Below are positions 24,368 through 33,163 of a DNA stretch of 64,000 bases, piece after piece (position 1 is the stretch's first letter; the number at the start of each line of letters is the position of its first letter). Origin of the DNA: Streptomyces sp. NBC_01314 (GTDB lineage Bacteria > Actinomycetota > Actinomycetes > Streptomycetales > Streptomycetaceae); NCBI RefSeq assembly GCF_041435215.1, contig NZ_CP108394.1:8618001-8682000 (forward strand), read 5' to 3'. The notes under the pieces were generated by a model. That model was not told the DNA's origin. It did no database searches and was given only the letters and a program-made list of their open reading frames with translations. The translations under genes were made by a program, and so were the position numbers.

Positions 24368-25042
24368 ATGACCTCTGTGCCCACGCCGATCCCGTCCCGC
24401 ACGCAGTTCGTGCTGGAGGGGATCAAGCACCGCATCCTCACCGGGCAGTTGACGCCCGGTCAGGCCCTGGTCGAAACCGACCTGGCCGCGCAGTTCGGGG
24501 TGTCCAAGACACCCGTGCGAGAGGCGCTCAAGACACTGGCCGGGACCGGGCTCGTCGTGATGAGCCAGTACAAGGGCGTCACGGTGCGCATGGTGGACGC
24601 GGACATGGCGCGCGAGGTCTACGACGTACGGCTGCTCCTGGAGCCGGAGGCCCTGCGGCGCTCGGTGCGGCGCGGTGCCCCGTGGGACGTGGCGAGCGAT
24701 GCGTTGACCAGGGCCGACGAGGCCACGGACACCGCCGAACGGTCGCTGGCCAATCGGGAGTTCCACCGCGCGCTGTATGTGCCGTGCGGGAATCCGCTGC
24801 TCGGCCGGATGCTCGACGAGGTACGTGACCAGGCCGCTCTGGTGTCGGCCGTCGCCTGGGCCGCCGACCCGTCCTGGGAGCGGGAGGCCGCCGAGCACCG
24901 GGAGATCCTGCGGCTCGCCCTCGACGGCGACGGCGACGGCGCGGCCGCCGCCCTGCACGCGCACATCGCCTCGTTCGTCGAACGGGCCTTCCCAGGGGCC
25001 GGCGAGGAACAACAGGCCCAGCAAGCCCAGCAGGCCCTGTAA
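24368..25042 (+). CDS. GntR/FadR-type (FCD) transcriptional regulator
   Basis: 224 residues, ATG at 24368 with GAGAGG 5 bases upstream. Winged HTH at about 12-72 (LEGIKHRILTGQLTPGQALV, FGVSKTPVREALKTL) followed by an FCD domain with the conserved D-x-R-LLLEPEALR helix near 85 and late His residues (NREFHRALY, EHREIL) that normally hold a metal and a carboxylate effector. The C-tail is Gln/Ala repeats. It lies 97 bases upstream of the sugar-acid dehydratase pair, and is the likely local regulator of it. The effector is probably a sugar acid. Confidence 0.87.
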   Translation: MTSVPTPIPSRTQFVLEGIKHRILTGQLTPGQALVETDLAAQFGVSKTPVREALKTLAGTGLVVMSQYKGVTVRMVDADMAREVYDVRLLLEPEALRRSVRRGAPWDVASDALTRADEATDTAERSLANREFHRALYVPCGNPLLGRMLDEVRDQAALVSAVAWAADPSWEREAAEHREILRLALDGDGDGAAAALHAHIASFVERAFPGAGEEQQAQQAQQAL

Positions 25043-25139
25043 GCCCCCGAGTCCACGAGGCACGGCGAGCCCGCACGACGCGGCGGACCCGCCAGCCCTC
25101 CGCAGTCCTCCAAGAAGTCCTTGCAGAGGAAGGTCATCA

Positions 25140-26051
25140 ATGAGCAGCGTGACGTTCGAGACCCAACGGACGGCTCTGGCCGACGTGGTGGCCATCCCGG
25201 TGACTCCGTTCGCCGAGGACGGCACCGTCGACCAGAGCGCCCACCGGGCCCTGCTGCGTCGGCTGCTCGACGGAGGGATCACCACCCTCACCCCGAACGG
25301 CAACACCGGCGAGTTCTACGCCCTCACCCCCGAAGAGCGCCGTCTGGTCACCGAGTTGACGATGGACGAGGTCGGCGACCGGGCCGTGATCCTGGTCGGC
25401 GTCGGACACGACGTGCCGACCGCCGTCGCCTCCGCCGAGCACGCCCGTGAGATCGGGGCGCAGATGGTGATGGTCCATCAGCCGGTCCACCCGTACGTGT
25501 CGCAGGACGGCTGGGTCGACTACCACCGGGCGATCGCGGAGGCCGTGCCCGAGCTGGGCGTCGTGCCCTACATCCGCAACGCCCAGCTCACCGGAGTCCG
25601 GCTCGCCGAACTCGCCGACACCTGTCCGAACGTGATCGGGGTCAAGTACGCCGTGCCGGACGCCGCGCGCTTCGCCGCCTTCGCCCGCGACGCCGGCCTG
25701 GAGCGCTTCGTCTGGGTCGCCGGGCTCGCCGAGCCCTACGCACCCTCCTACTTCTCGGCCGGCGCCACCGGCTTCACCTCGGGGCTGGTGAACGTCGCCC
25801 CGGCCGTCTCGCTGAACATGATCGAAGCACTTCGATCGGGTGACTTCCCGGCCGCCATGAAGGTCTGGGAGCAGATCCGGCGCTTCGAGGAGCTGCGCGC
25901 CGCCAACGGCTCCGCCAACAACGTCACCGTCGTCAAGGAGGCCCTCGCCTCCCTCGGCCTCTGCCGCCGCGACGTCCGGGCACCCAGCAGACACCTGCCC
26001 GAGGACGAACGCGCCGAGGTCGCCGCCATTGCCGCCCGGTGGTCGATATGA
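25140..26051 (+). CDS. DapA-family aldolase/dehydratase, sugar-acid catabolism
   Basis: 303 residues, ATG at 25140 behind AGAGGAAGG. NAL/DapA barrel: VVAIPVTPFAEDGTVD, LTPNGNTGEFYALTPEE, VVPYIRNAQ (Tyr equivalent) and GVKYAVPD (Schiff-base Lys). The YIRN and GNTGEF forms differ from lysine-pathway DapA. With the coupled IlvD/Edd dehydratase (ATGA overlap), the likely substrate is a 2-keto-3-deoxy sugar acid, either dehydrated to 2,5-dioxopentanoate (L-arabinonate route) or cleaved as an aldolase. Which of these cannot be told from sequence. Confidence 0.82.
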   Translation: MSSVTFETQRTALADVVAIPVTPFAEDGTVDQSAHRALLRRLLDGGITTLTPNGNTGEFYALTPEERRLVTELTMDEVGDRAVILVGVGHDVPTAVASAEHAREIGAQMVMVHQPVHPYVSQDGWVDYHRAIAEAVPELGVVPYIRNAQLTGVRLAELADTCPNVIGVKYAVPDAARFAAFARDAGLERFVWVAGLAEPYAPSYFSAGATGFTSGLVNVAPAVSLNMIEALRSGDFPAAMKVWEQIRRFEELRAANGSANNVTVVKEALASLGLCRRDVRAPSRHLPEDERAEVAAIAARWSI

Positions 26052-27769
26052 AGAAGCCGGAAGAACTCAGAAGCCACCAGTGGTACGGCACGGACGGCCT
26101 GCGCTCCTTCAGCCACCGCGCCCGTACCCGCCAGCTCGGCTACCTTCCCGAGGAGCACCTCGGCAAGCCGGTCATCGCGATCCTCAACACCTGGTCCGAC
26201 ATCAACCCCTGTCATGTGCACCTCCGGGACCGCGCGCAGGCGGTCAAGCGGGGTGTGTGGCAGGCGGGCGGCTTCCCGCTGGAGTTCCCGGTCTCGACCC
26301 TCTCCGAGACCTTCCAGAAGCCGACCCCCATGCTCTACCGCAACATGCTCGCGATGGAGACCGAGGAACTGCTCCGCTCGTACCCGGTCGACGGGGCCGT
26401 GCTGATGGGCGGTTGCGACAAGTCGACACCCGCGCTGCTCATGGGCGCCGCCTCCGTCGACCTGCCGGCCGTGTTCGTGCCCGCCGGGCCGATGCTGCCC
26501 GGGCACTGGCGCAACGAGGTCCTCGGCTCCGGCACCGACATGTGGAAGTACTGGGACGACAAGCGCGCCGGGCTCATCGGCGACTGCGAGATGACCGAGC
26601 TGGAGTCCGGTCTCGCGCGCTCGCCGGGCCACTGCATGACGATGGGTACGGCGTCCACGCTCACCGCCGCCGCCGAGGCGCTCGGCGTCACGGTCCCTGG
26701 CGCGTCCAGCATTCCGGCCGTCGACTCGGGACATGACCGCATGGCGGCCGCGGCCGGGCTCAGGATCGTCGAACTGGTCCACAAGGGCCGGAAGCTGAAC
26801 GACATCCTCACCGCCGACGCCTTCGAGGACGCGGTCACCACCGTCCTCGGACTCGGCGGCTCGACCAACGCGGTCATCCACCTCATCGCCATGGCCGGAC
26901 GCGCGGGCGTCAGGCTCACCCTCGACGACTTCGACCGCATCGCCCGAACGGTCCCGGTGCTCGCCAATGTCCGGCCCGGCGGCCAGAAGTACCTGATGGA
27001 GGACTTCCACTTCGCGGGTGGCCTCCCCGGGTTCCTGTCCCGGATCACCGACCTGCTCCACCTGGACCGGCCGACCGTCTCGCACGACACGATGCGCGAG
27101 CAGCTCGACGGTGCGCTCGTGCACGACGACGACGTGATCCGCGCCCGGGACAACCCGGTCGCCACCGAGGGCGGGGTCGCCGTCCTGCGCGGCAACCTCT
27201 GCCCCGACGGCGCGGTCATCAAGCACATCTCCGCCGAGCCGCACCTGCTCAAGCACACCGGTCCCGCGGTCGTCTTCGACGACTACCGGACGATGCAGCG
27301 CACGATCAACGACCCGTCCCTCGGGATCACCGCCGACAGCGTGCTGGTGCTGCGCAACTCCGGACCCAAGGGCGGACCGGGCATGCCCGAGTACGGGATG
27401 CTGCCCATCCCCGACCATCTGCTGAAGCAGGGTGTACGGGACATGGTGCGGATCTCCGACGCCCGGATGAGCGGCACGAGTTACGGCGCCTGCGCCCTGC
27501 ACATCGCACCGGAGTCGTACGTCGGCGGGCCCCTCGCCCTCGTGCGCACCGGTGACTCGATCACCCTCGACGTCGAGGCCCGCTCTCTCCAGCTCAACGT
27601 GGACGACGAGGAGTTGGAGCGCCGCCGGGCTCAGTGGACACCACCGCCCACCCGGTACGAGCGCGGCTACGGCGCGCTCTACAACGAACAGATCACCCAG
27701 GCGGACACCGGCTGCGACTTCGAGTTCCTGGCCCGGCCGGGCAAGGTCCCGGACCCGTACGCGGGCTGA
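26048..27769 (+). CDS. IlvD/Edd-family sugar-acid dehydratase
   Basis: 573 residues, ATG overlapping the upstream stop; a GTG three codons earlier is less likely. Fe-S ligand motifs are all present: NTWSDINPCH, MGGCDKSTPA and GDCEM, plus GTASTLTAAAEALG and the C-terminal GPKGGPGMPE and SDARMSGTSYG. The length and the motif variants fit pentonate/hexonate dehydratases (arabinonate, xylonate, galactonate) better than branched-chain IlvD. It would make the 2-keto-3-deoxy acid used by the upstream DapA-family enzyme. Arabinan side chains of pectin are a plausible source of its substrate. Confidence 0.86.
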   Translation: MKKPEELRSHQWYGTDGLRSFSHRARTRQLGYLPEEHLGKPVIAILNTWSDINPCHVHLRDRAQAVKRGVWQAGGFPLEFPVSTLSETFQKPTPMLYRNMLAMETEELLRSYPVDGAVLMGGCDKSTPALLMGAASVDLPAVFVPAGPMLPGHWRNEVLGSGTDMWKYWDDKRAGLIGDCEMTELESGLARSPGHCMTMGTASTLTAAAEALGVTVPGASSIPAVDSGHDRMAAAAGLRIVELVHKGRKLNDILTADAFEDAVTTVLGLGGSTNAVIHLIAMAGRAGVRLTLDDFDRIARTVPVLANVRPGGQKYLMEDFHFAGGLPGFLSRITDLLHLDRPTVSHDTMREQLDGALVHDDDVIRARDNPVATEGGVAVLRGNLCPDGAVIKHISAEPHLLKHTGPAVVFDDYRTMQRTINDPSLGITADSVLVLRNSGPKGGPGMPEYGMLPIPDHLLKQGVRDMVRISDARMSGTSYGACALHIAPESYVGGPLALVRTGDSITLDVEARSLQLNVDDEELERRRAQWTPPPTRYERGYGALYNEQITQADTGCDFEFLARPGKVPDPYAG

Positions 27770-27792
27770 ACGACCCGATCCCGGGCCCTGAA

Positions 27793-27839
27793 GGGGCGCG
27801 GGGAACCGCGCGACCAGCCAGAACGCACCCGCACCCGCC
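27793..27839 (-). repeat. dispersed GGCTGGTCGCGC...TTCCCCGCGCCCC repeat, minus orientation
   Basis: The reverse complement reads GGCTGGTCGCGCGGTTCCCC then GCGCCCC, preceded by GCGGGTGCGGGTGCG. It sits just after the IlvD/Edd stop. Same family as copies at 12.6, 38.3, 39.3 and 59.9 kb; part can fold as a hairpin and may act as terminator. Confidence 0.7.
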
Positions 27840-27894
27840 ACACGACCGCAAGAGGCACCCCGTATCGCGCGACCGGCACACCCCCGCACATCGA

Positions 27895-27906
27895 GAAAGC
27901 GCTTCC
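27895..27906. promoter_or_regulatory. LacI-type operator GAAAGCGCTTCC
   Basis: Eleven of twelve bases match the symmetrical GAAAGCGCTTTC form bound by LacI-family sugar repressors. It lies 78 bases upstream of the first permease gene. No LacI-family gene is present in this window. A perfect relative, GCAAGCGCTTGC, lies at 34823-34834. Confidence 0.6.
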
Positions 27907-27983
27907 TGCACGACGAGAGCACGACGAGAGCGCCACGAGAGCACGACACAACGCACGACGTACCAAGAAACGGAGCCCCAGTC

Positions 27984-28919
27984 ATGGCCCAAGCCGCAGC
28001 CGTGGCGAAACCGCCCGCGCCACCCCGGCGGCGCCGTGCCTCCGCGACACCGCGCAGGCTGCCATACCTGCTGATCGCCCCGGCCGCCCTGCTCATGCTG
28101 GGCTTCATCGCCTACCCGGTCATCAGCGTCTTCTACTACAGCCTGCAGCACTACAACCCGACGAAACCCTGGCGGAACGGCTTCGCCGGCTTCGACAACT
28201 TCGTCCACGCCTTCACCGAGGACCCCCTGTTCTGGGACACCCTCGTCTTCAGCGCCAAGTGGGTGGTCGTCGAGGTCTCGCTGCAGCTGCTGTTCGGTCT
28301 GGCGCTCGCGCTGATCGTCAACCAGACGTTCGTCGGGCGGGCGGTCGGCCGCGCACTGGTCTTCTCGCCCTGGGCCGTCTCCGGCGTGCTGACCTCCGCG
28401 ATCTGGGTGCTCCTCTACAACTCCCAGACAGGCATCACCCGTTACCTCGCGGACATGGGCCTCGGCGAGTACGGCACCAGCTGGCTCTCCGACACCTCCA
28501 CCGTCTTCTCGGCGGCGATCGTCGCCGACCTGTGGCGCGGTGTCCCCTTCTTCGCGATCCTCATCCTCGCCGACCTCCAGTCCGTCTCGAAGGACCTGTA
28601 CGAGGCCGCAGAGGTCGACGGTGCCAGCCGTGTCCGGCAGTTCCTGCACATCACGCTGCCGCACCTGAAGGACGCGATCATCCTCTCCACGCTGCTGCGC
28701 GCGGTGTGGGAGTTCAACAACGTCGACCTCCTCTACACCCTGACCGGTGGTGGGCCGGCGGGTGAGACCACGACTCTCCCGCTGTACATCGCCAACACCT
28801 CGGTCGACGCCCACAACTTCGGCTACGCGTCCGCCCTGACCACGGTCGCGTTCGTGATCCTTCTCTTCTGCTCGATGGTCTATCTGCGGCTCAGCAAGTT
28901 CGGAGGCGAGTCCAAGTGA
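27984..28919 (+). CDS. ABC sugar importer permease, MalF type
   Basis: 311 residues, ATG with GGAG upstream. Six membrane helices; the first starts near residue 27 (LPYLLIAPAALLMLGFIAYP). The cytoplasmic EAA loop is EAAEVDGASRVRQFLHITLP near 208-227, and the TGGGPAGETTTLPLYI segment near 254 is typical of carbohydrate-uptake-1 permeases. It pairs with the next gene (GTGA overlap). No ATPase gene is nearby; in Streptomyces the shared ATPase MsiK serves many such importers. Context points to pectin-derived oligosaccharides. Confidence 0.92.
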   Translation: MAQAAAVAKPPAPPRRRRASATPRRLPYLLIAPAALLMLGFIAYPVISVFYYSLQHYNPTKPWRNGFAGFDNFVHAFTEDPLFWDTLVFSAKWVVVEVSLQLLFGLALALIVNQTFVGRAVGRALVFSPWAVSGVLTSAIWVLLYNSQTGITRYLADMGLGEYGTSWLSDTSTVFSAAIVADLWRGVPFFAILILADLQSVSKDLYEAAEVDGASRVRQFLHITLPHLKDAIILSTLLRAVWEFNNVDLLYTLTGGGPAGETTTLPLYIANTSVDAHNFGYASALTTVAFVILLFCSMVYLRLSKFGGESK

Positions 28920-29818
28920 TCACCAAGGACGCCGAGAAGGTCGCTCCGGTGCGGCCCGCGCCCGTGGCCGAGGAGCCCCCGAGGCGCCCGGGCAAGGTCC
29001 GCCGCGCCTGGGACGAGGTCCCGCGCTGGCAGATCTACCTGCCGCTGGGGATCTACCTGGTCTTCACCCTCGTCCCCTTCTACTGGATCCTGCTCTTCGC
29101 GCTGCGCAAGCCCGGCTCGACCTCGCTGGTGCCGTGGCCGATCACGTTCGAGCACTTCGAGAAGGTGTGGAACGAGCGCAGCTTCGGGGTCTACTTCCAG
29201 AACAGTGTGCTCGTCGGTGTCGTCACCCTGCTGATGACCACGCTCGTCGCCCTGGCCGGCGGCTATGCCCTCGCCCGCTTCGACTTCAAGATCAAGCGCG
29301 GGTTCATGCTGGCGCTGCTGTGCTCCCAGTTCGTGCCGGGCGCGCTGCTCCTCGTCCCGCTGTTCCAGATCTTCGCCGAACTGCAGATGATCAACTCGCT
29401 CGGCAGTGTCATCCTCGCCGAGACGGTCTTCCAGCTGCCGCTGTCGATCATCCTGATCAGCAACTTCATCAAGAACGTGCCGTACACGCTGGAGGAAGCG
29501 GCCTGGGTGGACGGCTGCAACCGGTTCACCGCGTTCCGGGTGATCGTGCTGCCGCTGCTGCGGCCCGGTCTGATCGCCGTCGGCTCCTTCGCCTTCGTGC
29601 ACTCCTGGAACCACTTCCTGTTCGCCCTGATGTTCCTCAGCAACCAGGACAAGCAGACCATCCCGGTCGGCCTCAACACCCTGCTCAGCGCCGACAGCGT
29701 CGACCTGGGCGCGCTGGCGGCCGGCGGCATCATCGCCGCCGTACCGGTGGTCATCGTCTTCGCCTTCATCCAGAAGTGGCTGATCACGGGCTTCAGCGCA
29801 GGGGCGGTGAAGGGATGA
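28916..29818 (+). CDS. ABC sugar importer permease, MalG type
   Basis: 300 residues, GTG overlapping the previous stop. An N-terminal Pro/Arg cytoplasmic tail of about 35 residues precedes six helices. The EAA loop is LEEAAWVDGCNRFTAFRVIV near 192-211, and the C-terminus ITGFSAGAVKG is diagnostic of MalG-type carbohydrate permeases. Operon member between the other permease and a pectate lyase, with which it overlaps by ATGA. Confidence 0.92.
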   Translation: MITKDAEKVAPVRPAPVAEEPPRRPGKVRRAWDEVPRWQIYLPLGIYLVFTLVPFYWILLFALRKPGSTSLVPWPITFEHFEKVWNERSFGVYFQNSVLVGVVTLLMTTLVALAGGYALARFDFKIKRGFMLALLCSQFVPGALLLVPLFQIFAELQMINSLGSVILAETVFQLPLSIILISNFIKNVPYTLEEAAWVDGCNRFTAFRVIVLPLLRPGLIAVGSFAFVHSWNHFLFALMFLSNQDKQTIPVGLNTLLSADSVDLGALAAGGIIAAVPVVIVFAFIQKWLITGFSAGAVKG

Positions 29819-31122
29819 CCGTACTCAGGAGAGCGGTGCAACTCGTCGCCCTCGCAGGGGTGCTGGGCGCGACGCTCACCACCCCGGCCGGGGCCGGGTC
29901 CCGGGACATCGGCCGGGACACGCTCGCTGCGGACGACGGCTGGGCGGCCGCCGACGGTGGTACCACGGGGGGTTCCACCGCAGACGACGCCCATGTCTTC
30001 ACCGTGCGCGACCGGAGCGAGCTGGTCCGCGCGCTGGACGGCGGCAGCGCCACTCCGAAGATCATCCGCATCGCGGGGACCGTCGACGCCAACACCGCCG
30101 ACGACGGCGACAGGCTCGACTGCGCCGACTACGCGACCGACGGCTACGACCTGAAGGAGTACCTGGCCGCGTACGACCCGCGCACCTGGGGCTCCGCCAG
30201 GCCCAGCGGCCCCCAGGAGGAGGCCCGCCAGGTGTCGGCCGCGAAGCAGGCCGAGCGGATCGAACTGGCCGTCGGCTCCAACACCACCATCGTCGGCCTC
30301 GGTTCCTCGGCGGTCCTCAAGGGCGCCAGTCTCCAGCTCAGGGGCGTGGACAACGTCATCGTCCGCAACCTCGAACTCCGGGACGCCTACGACTGCTTCC
30401 CCGTCTGGCAGCCCAACACCGGCGGCCTCGGCGACTGGAAGACGGCGTACGACAACATCTGGGTGCGCGGCTCCAGTCATGTCTGGGTCGACCACGTCAC
30501 GATCTCCGACAAGGGCCACCCCGATGCGGACGAGCCGACGTACTTCGGCCGCAACTACCTCCGGCACGACGGCCTGCTCGACATCACCAACGCCTCCGAC
30601 CTGGTCACCGTCTCGTGGAGCCGCTTCGTCGACCACGACAAGGGGATCCTGATCGGCAACGGCGACACGGCCACCGGCGACCGGGGCAGGCTCCGGGTGA
30701 CGCTGCACCACAACCAGTTCGAGAACGTCGTGCAGCGCGCGCCGCGCGTCCGCTTCGGCCAGGTCCACCTGTACAACAACCGGTACGTCGTCCCGGCCGA
30801 CGCCCACGACTACCGCTACTCCTTCGGCGTCTCCACCGAGTCCGCCGTGTACGCGGAGAACAACGCGTTCACCACACCCGGCCATGTCGAGGCCGCCGAC
30901 CTGGTGAAGAGCTGGAACGGCACCGCCCTGCACCAGACGGGCACCCTCTTCAACGGCTATCCGGTGGATCTCCTGGCCATCCACAACGCCTACAACTCCG
31001 GCAGCGAGCGTGATCTCACGGCCGACGTGGGCTGGGCGCCTACCCTGCACCAAAAGATCGACAGCGCCGGGAAGGCCGACCGAGAGGTGGCACGAGGCGC
31101 GGGCGCAGGGAGGATCCGATGA
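29815..31122 (+). CDS. secreted pectate lyase, PL1 family
   Basis: 435 residues, ATG overlapping the MalG-type stop. Signal peptide 1-28 (hydrophobic run, AGA-GS). The right-handed beta-helix domain carries the conserved TTGGST start, DCFPVW, HVWVDHVTISD (Ca-binding Asp), LLDITNASDLVTVSW, HHNQFENVVQRAPRVRFGQV (catalytic Arg) and LYNNRYVV. It cleaves de-esterified homogalacturonan by beta-elimination outside the cell. Placing a secreted lyase in the same operon as the importer links digestion to uptake. A close paralog lies at 39365. Confidence 0.92.
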   Translation: MTVLRRAVQLVALAGVLGATLTTPAGAGSRDIGRDTLAADDGWAAADGGTTGGSTADDAHVFTVRDRSELVRALDGGSATPKIIRIAGTVDANTADDGDRLDCADYATDGYDLKEYLAAYDPRTWGSARPSGPQEEARQVSAAKQAERIELAVGSNTTIVGLGSSAVLKGASLQLRGVDNVIVRNLELRDAYDCFPVWQPNTGGLGDWKTAYDNIWVRGSSHVWVDHVTISDKGHPDADEPTYFGRNYLRHDGLLDITNASDLVTVSWSRFVDHDKGILIGNGDTATGDRGRLRVTLHHNQFENVVQRAPRVRFGQVHLYNNRYVVPADAHDYRYSFGVSTESAVYAENNAFTTPGHVEAADLVKSWNGTALHQTGTLFNGYPVDLLAIHNAYNSGSERDLTADVGWAPTLHQKIDSAGKADREVARGAGAGRIR

Positions 31123-32318
31123 ACCCGACGAACCAGAAGAACCCGCACACCGCGACGTACGACACCCCGCTTCCGCTGGTCCTCGCGGGTGCCCGCGGCC
31201 ACGGCCGCTGGCACCTGGAGAACATCCGGCGGCTGCAGGACAAGGGCATCGTCCGGCTCGCCGGCATCTGCGAGCTGACCCCGCTGGGCGCCGACGAGAT
31301 CCCGGACGGCCTCGGCACACCCGAGCAGTCCGCCGACTTCGGGGCCCTCCTCGACACCACGGGCGCCGCGATCGCCGTGATCTGCACCCCGATCCCGACC
31401 CACACGGACCTGGCGCTGGTGGCGGCCCGGAGGGGCGTGCACGTCCTGCTGGAGAAGCCGCCGGCCCCGTCGTACGCCGAGTTCCGCCGGATGGCGGACG
31501 GGGTCGCGGAAGCCGGCGCGGTCTGCCAGATCGGGTTCCAGTCGCTGGGCTCGCACGCCGTGCCCGCGATCCGGAAGATGGTCGCGGAGGGCCTGATCGG
31601 TGAGGTCGTCGGCATCGGCGGTGCCGGGGCCTGGGCCCGCGCCGAGGCGTACTACCGGCGGGCACCCTGGGCGGGCAAGCGGCGCCTGAACGGCGTGGAC
31701 GTGATCGACGGGGCGCTCACCAACCCCCTCGCGCACGCCGTCGCCACCGGGCTCGCGCTCGCCGGCGCGGGCCGCGCCGAGGACGTCACCGCCATCGAGA
31801 CCGAGCTGCTGCGCGCCAACGACATCGAGTCCGACGACACCTCGTGCGTACGGGTCACCACCGCCGACGGCGGCCGGATCACCGTCGCCGTCACGCTGTG
31901 CGCCGAGGACCCGGGCGAGCCGTACAACGTCGTGCACGGCACCAGTGGCCGGATCACCTTCTGGTACAAGCAGGACCGGGTGCTCGTCCAGCGGGCCGGA
32001 CACGGCCCGGAGGAGATCGAGTACGCCCGCACGGACCTCCTGGAGAACCTCGTCGACCACCTCGTCGACGGCACCGATCTGCTGGTCCCGCCGGCGGTGA
32101 CCGGCGCGTTCATGAAGGTCGTCGAGGCGATCCGGGTCGCCCCGGACCCCATCGCGCTCCCGGCCGACGCCTGGCACCGGCTGCCCGACGAGGACCGCCG
32201 GGTCGTCGACGGCATCGACGGCCTCGTCACGGCCGCCGCCGACAACCTCGCCCTCTACTCCGAACTCGGCGCCTCCTGGGCGCTCCCCGCAGCACCGGCG
32301 AAAGAGGTGAGCACTTGA
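31119..32318 (+). CDS. Gfo/Idh/MocA-family oxidoreductase
   Basis: 399 residues, ATG overlapping the pectate lyase stop. N-terminal NAD(P) domain (LVLAGARGHGRWHLENIRRL), EKPP motif near 112 (VHVLLEKPPAP), then the GFO C-terminal alpha/beta domain with GRITVAVTLC. It is cytosolic and modifies or hydrolyses a sugar through a keto intermediate; substrate unknown. It is coupled by TGATG to a PmoA-like protein, a pairing seen in other polysaccharide loci. Confidence 0.87.
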   Translation: MNPTNQKNPHTATYDTPLPLVLAGARGHGRWHLENIRRLQDKGIVRLAGICELTPLGADEIPDGLGTPEQSADFGALLDTTGAAIAVICTPIPTHTDLALVAARRGVHVLLEKPPAPSYAEFRRMADGVAEAGAVCQIGFQSLGSHAVPAIRKMVAEGLIGEVVGIGGAGAWARAEAYYRRAPWAGKRRLNGVDVIDGALTNPLAHAVATGLALAGAGRAEDVTAIETELLRANDIESDDTSCVRVTTADGGRITVAVTLCAEDPGEPYNVVHGTSGRITFWYKQDRVLVQRAGHGPEEIEYARTDLLENLVDHLVDGTDLLVPPAVTGAFMKVVEAIRVAPDPIALPADAWHRLPDEDRRVVDGIDGLVTAAADNLALYSELGASWALPAAPAKEVST

Positions 32319-33163
32319 TGACGACCGACGAATCCCTGGTCCTGCGGGTGGCGGGCCGTCCGGTGGGCCGCTATCTCACCCGGCCCGAACTGCCGGAGCG
32401 GCACTCGCCCCGCCCCTATCTGCATCCCGTCACCACCCTGTCCGGTACGGCGGTCACCGAACTGAGCCCCGCCGACCACCTCCACCACCTCGGCGTCGGT
32501 GTCGCCGTTCCCGACGTCGAGGGGCACAACTTCTGGGGCGGGCGGACCTACGTCCGCGACCAGGGCCCGACCGAGCTCGACAACCACGGCTCCCAGCGCC
32601 ACACCGCCTTCCAGCTGCGCGACCCCGACGGCTTCGTCGAGGAACTGCGCTGGTTGGCGTCCGGCAAAGAGCTGCTGCGCGAGCGCCGCACGGTCGCGGC
32701 CACCGAACTCACCGACTCGGCCTGGGCGTTGGACTTCACCTTCTCCCTCACCAACACCACCGACGGCCCGTTGTCGATCGGCAGCCCCGCCACCAACGGC
32801 CGCCCCGGCGCCGCGTACGGCGGCTTCTTCTGGCGGGCCCGAAAGGAAGCCGCCGCACCCCGCGTCTTCACCGCCGACGCGGAGGGCGAGTCCGAGGTCC
32901 ACGGCGCCCGCGCCGACTGGCTCGCCCTGGCCGGCGGCAACTGGACGCTCGTCTTCGCCGGGGCCACCGACACCACCCGCCGCGACCCGTGGTTCGTCCG
33001 CGCCGAGGAGTACCCCGGCGTCGGCTCCTCCCTCGCCCACACCGAGCGCCTCCCGATCGAACCGGGCGAGACCGCCGTACGCCGGGTCGTCACCGTCGTC
33101 GCCGACGGCACCCTCGACCGGGGCGGGGCCGCGGCCCTCGTCCGCAAGGCGGTGAGCCCGTGA
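32318..33163 (+). CDS. PmoA-like (DUF6807) protein
   Basis: 281 residues. Motifs: PYLHPVTTLSGTAVTE, DHLHHLGVGVAVPDVEGHNF, GRTYVRDQG, NGRPGAAYGGFFWR and VFAGATDTTR, with several conserved His residues suggesting a metal or sugar-binding site on a beta-sandwich. Annotated elsewhere as methane-oxygenase PmoA by name only; there is no membrane segment and no link to methane. Probably a cytosolic sugar-processing partner of the Gfo/Idh protein (overlap TGATG) and of the following GH43 (GTGA overlap). Confidence 0.82.
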   Translation: MTTDESLVLRVAGRPVGRYLTRPELPERHSPRPYLHPVTTLSGTAVTELSPADHLHHLGVGVAVPDVEGHNFWGGRTYVRDQGPTELDNHGSQRHTAFQLRDPDGFVEELRWLASGKELLRERRTVAATELTDSAWALDFTFSLTNTTDGPLSIGSPATNGRPGAAYGGFFWRARKEAAAPRVFTADAEGESEVHGARADWLALAGGNWTLVFAGATDTTRRDPWFVRAEEYPGVGSSLAHTERLPIEPGETAVRRVVTVVADGTLDRGGAAALVRKAVSP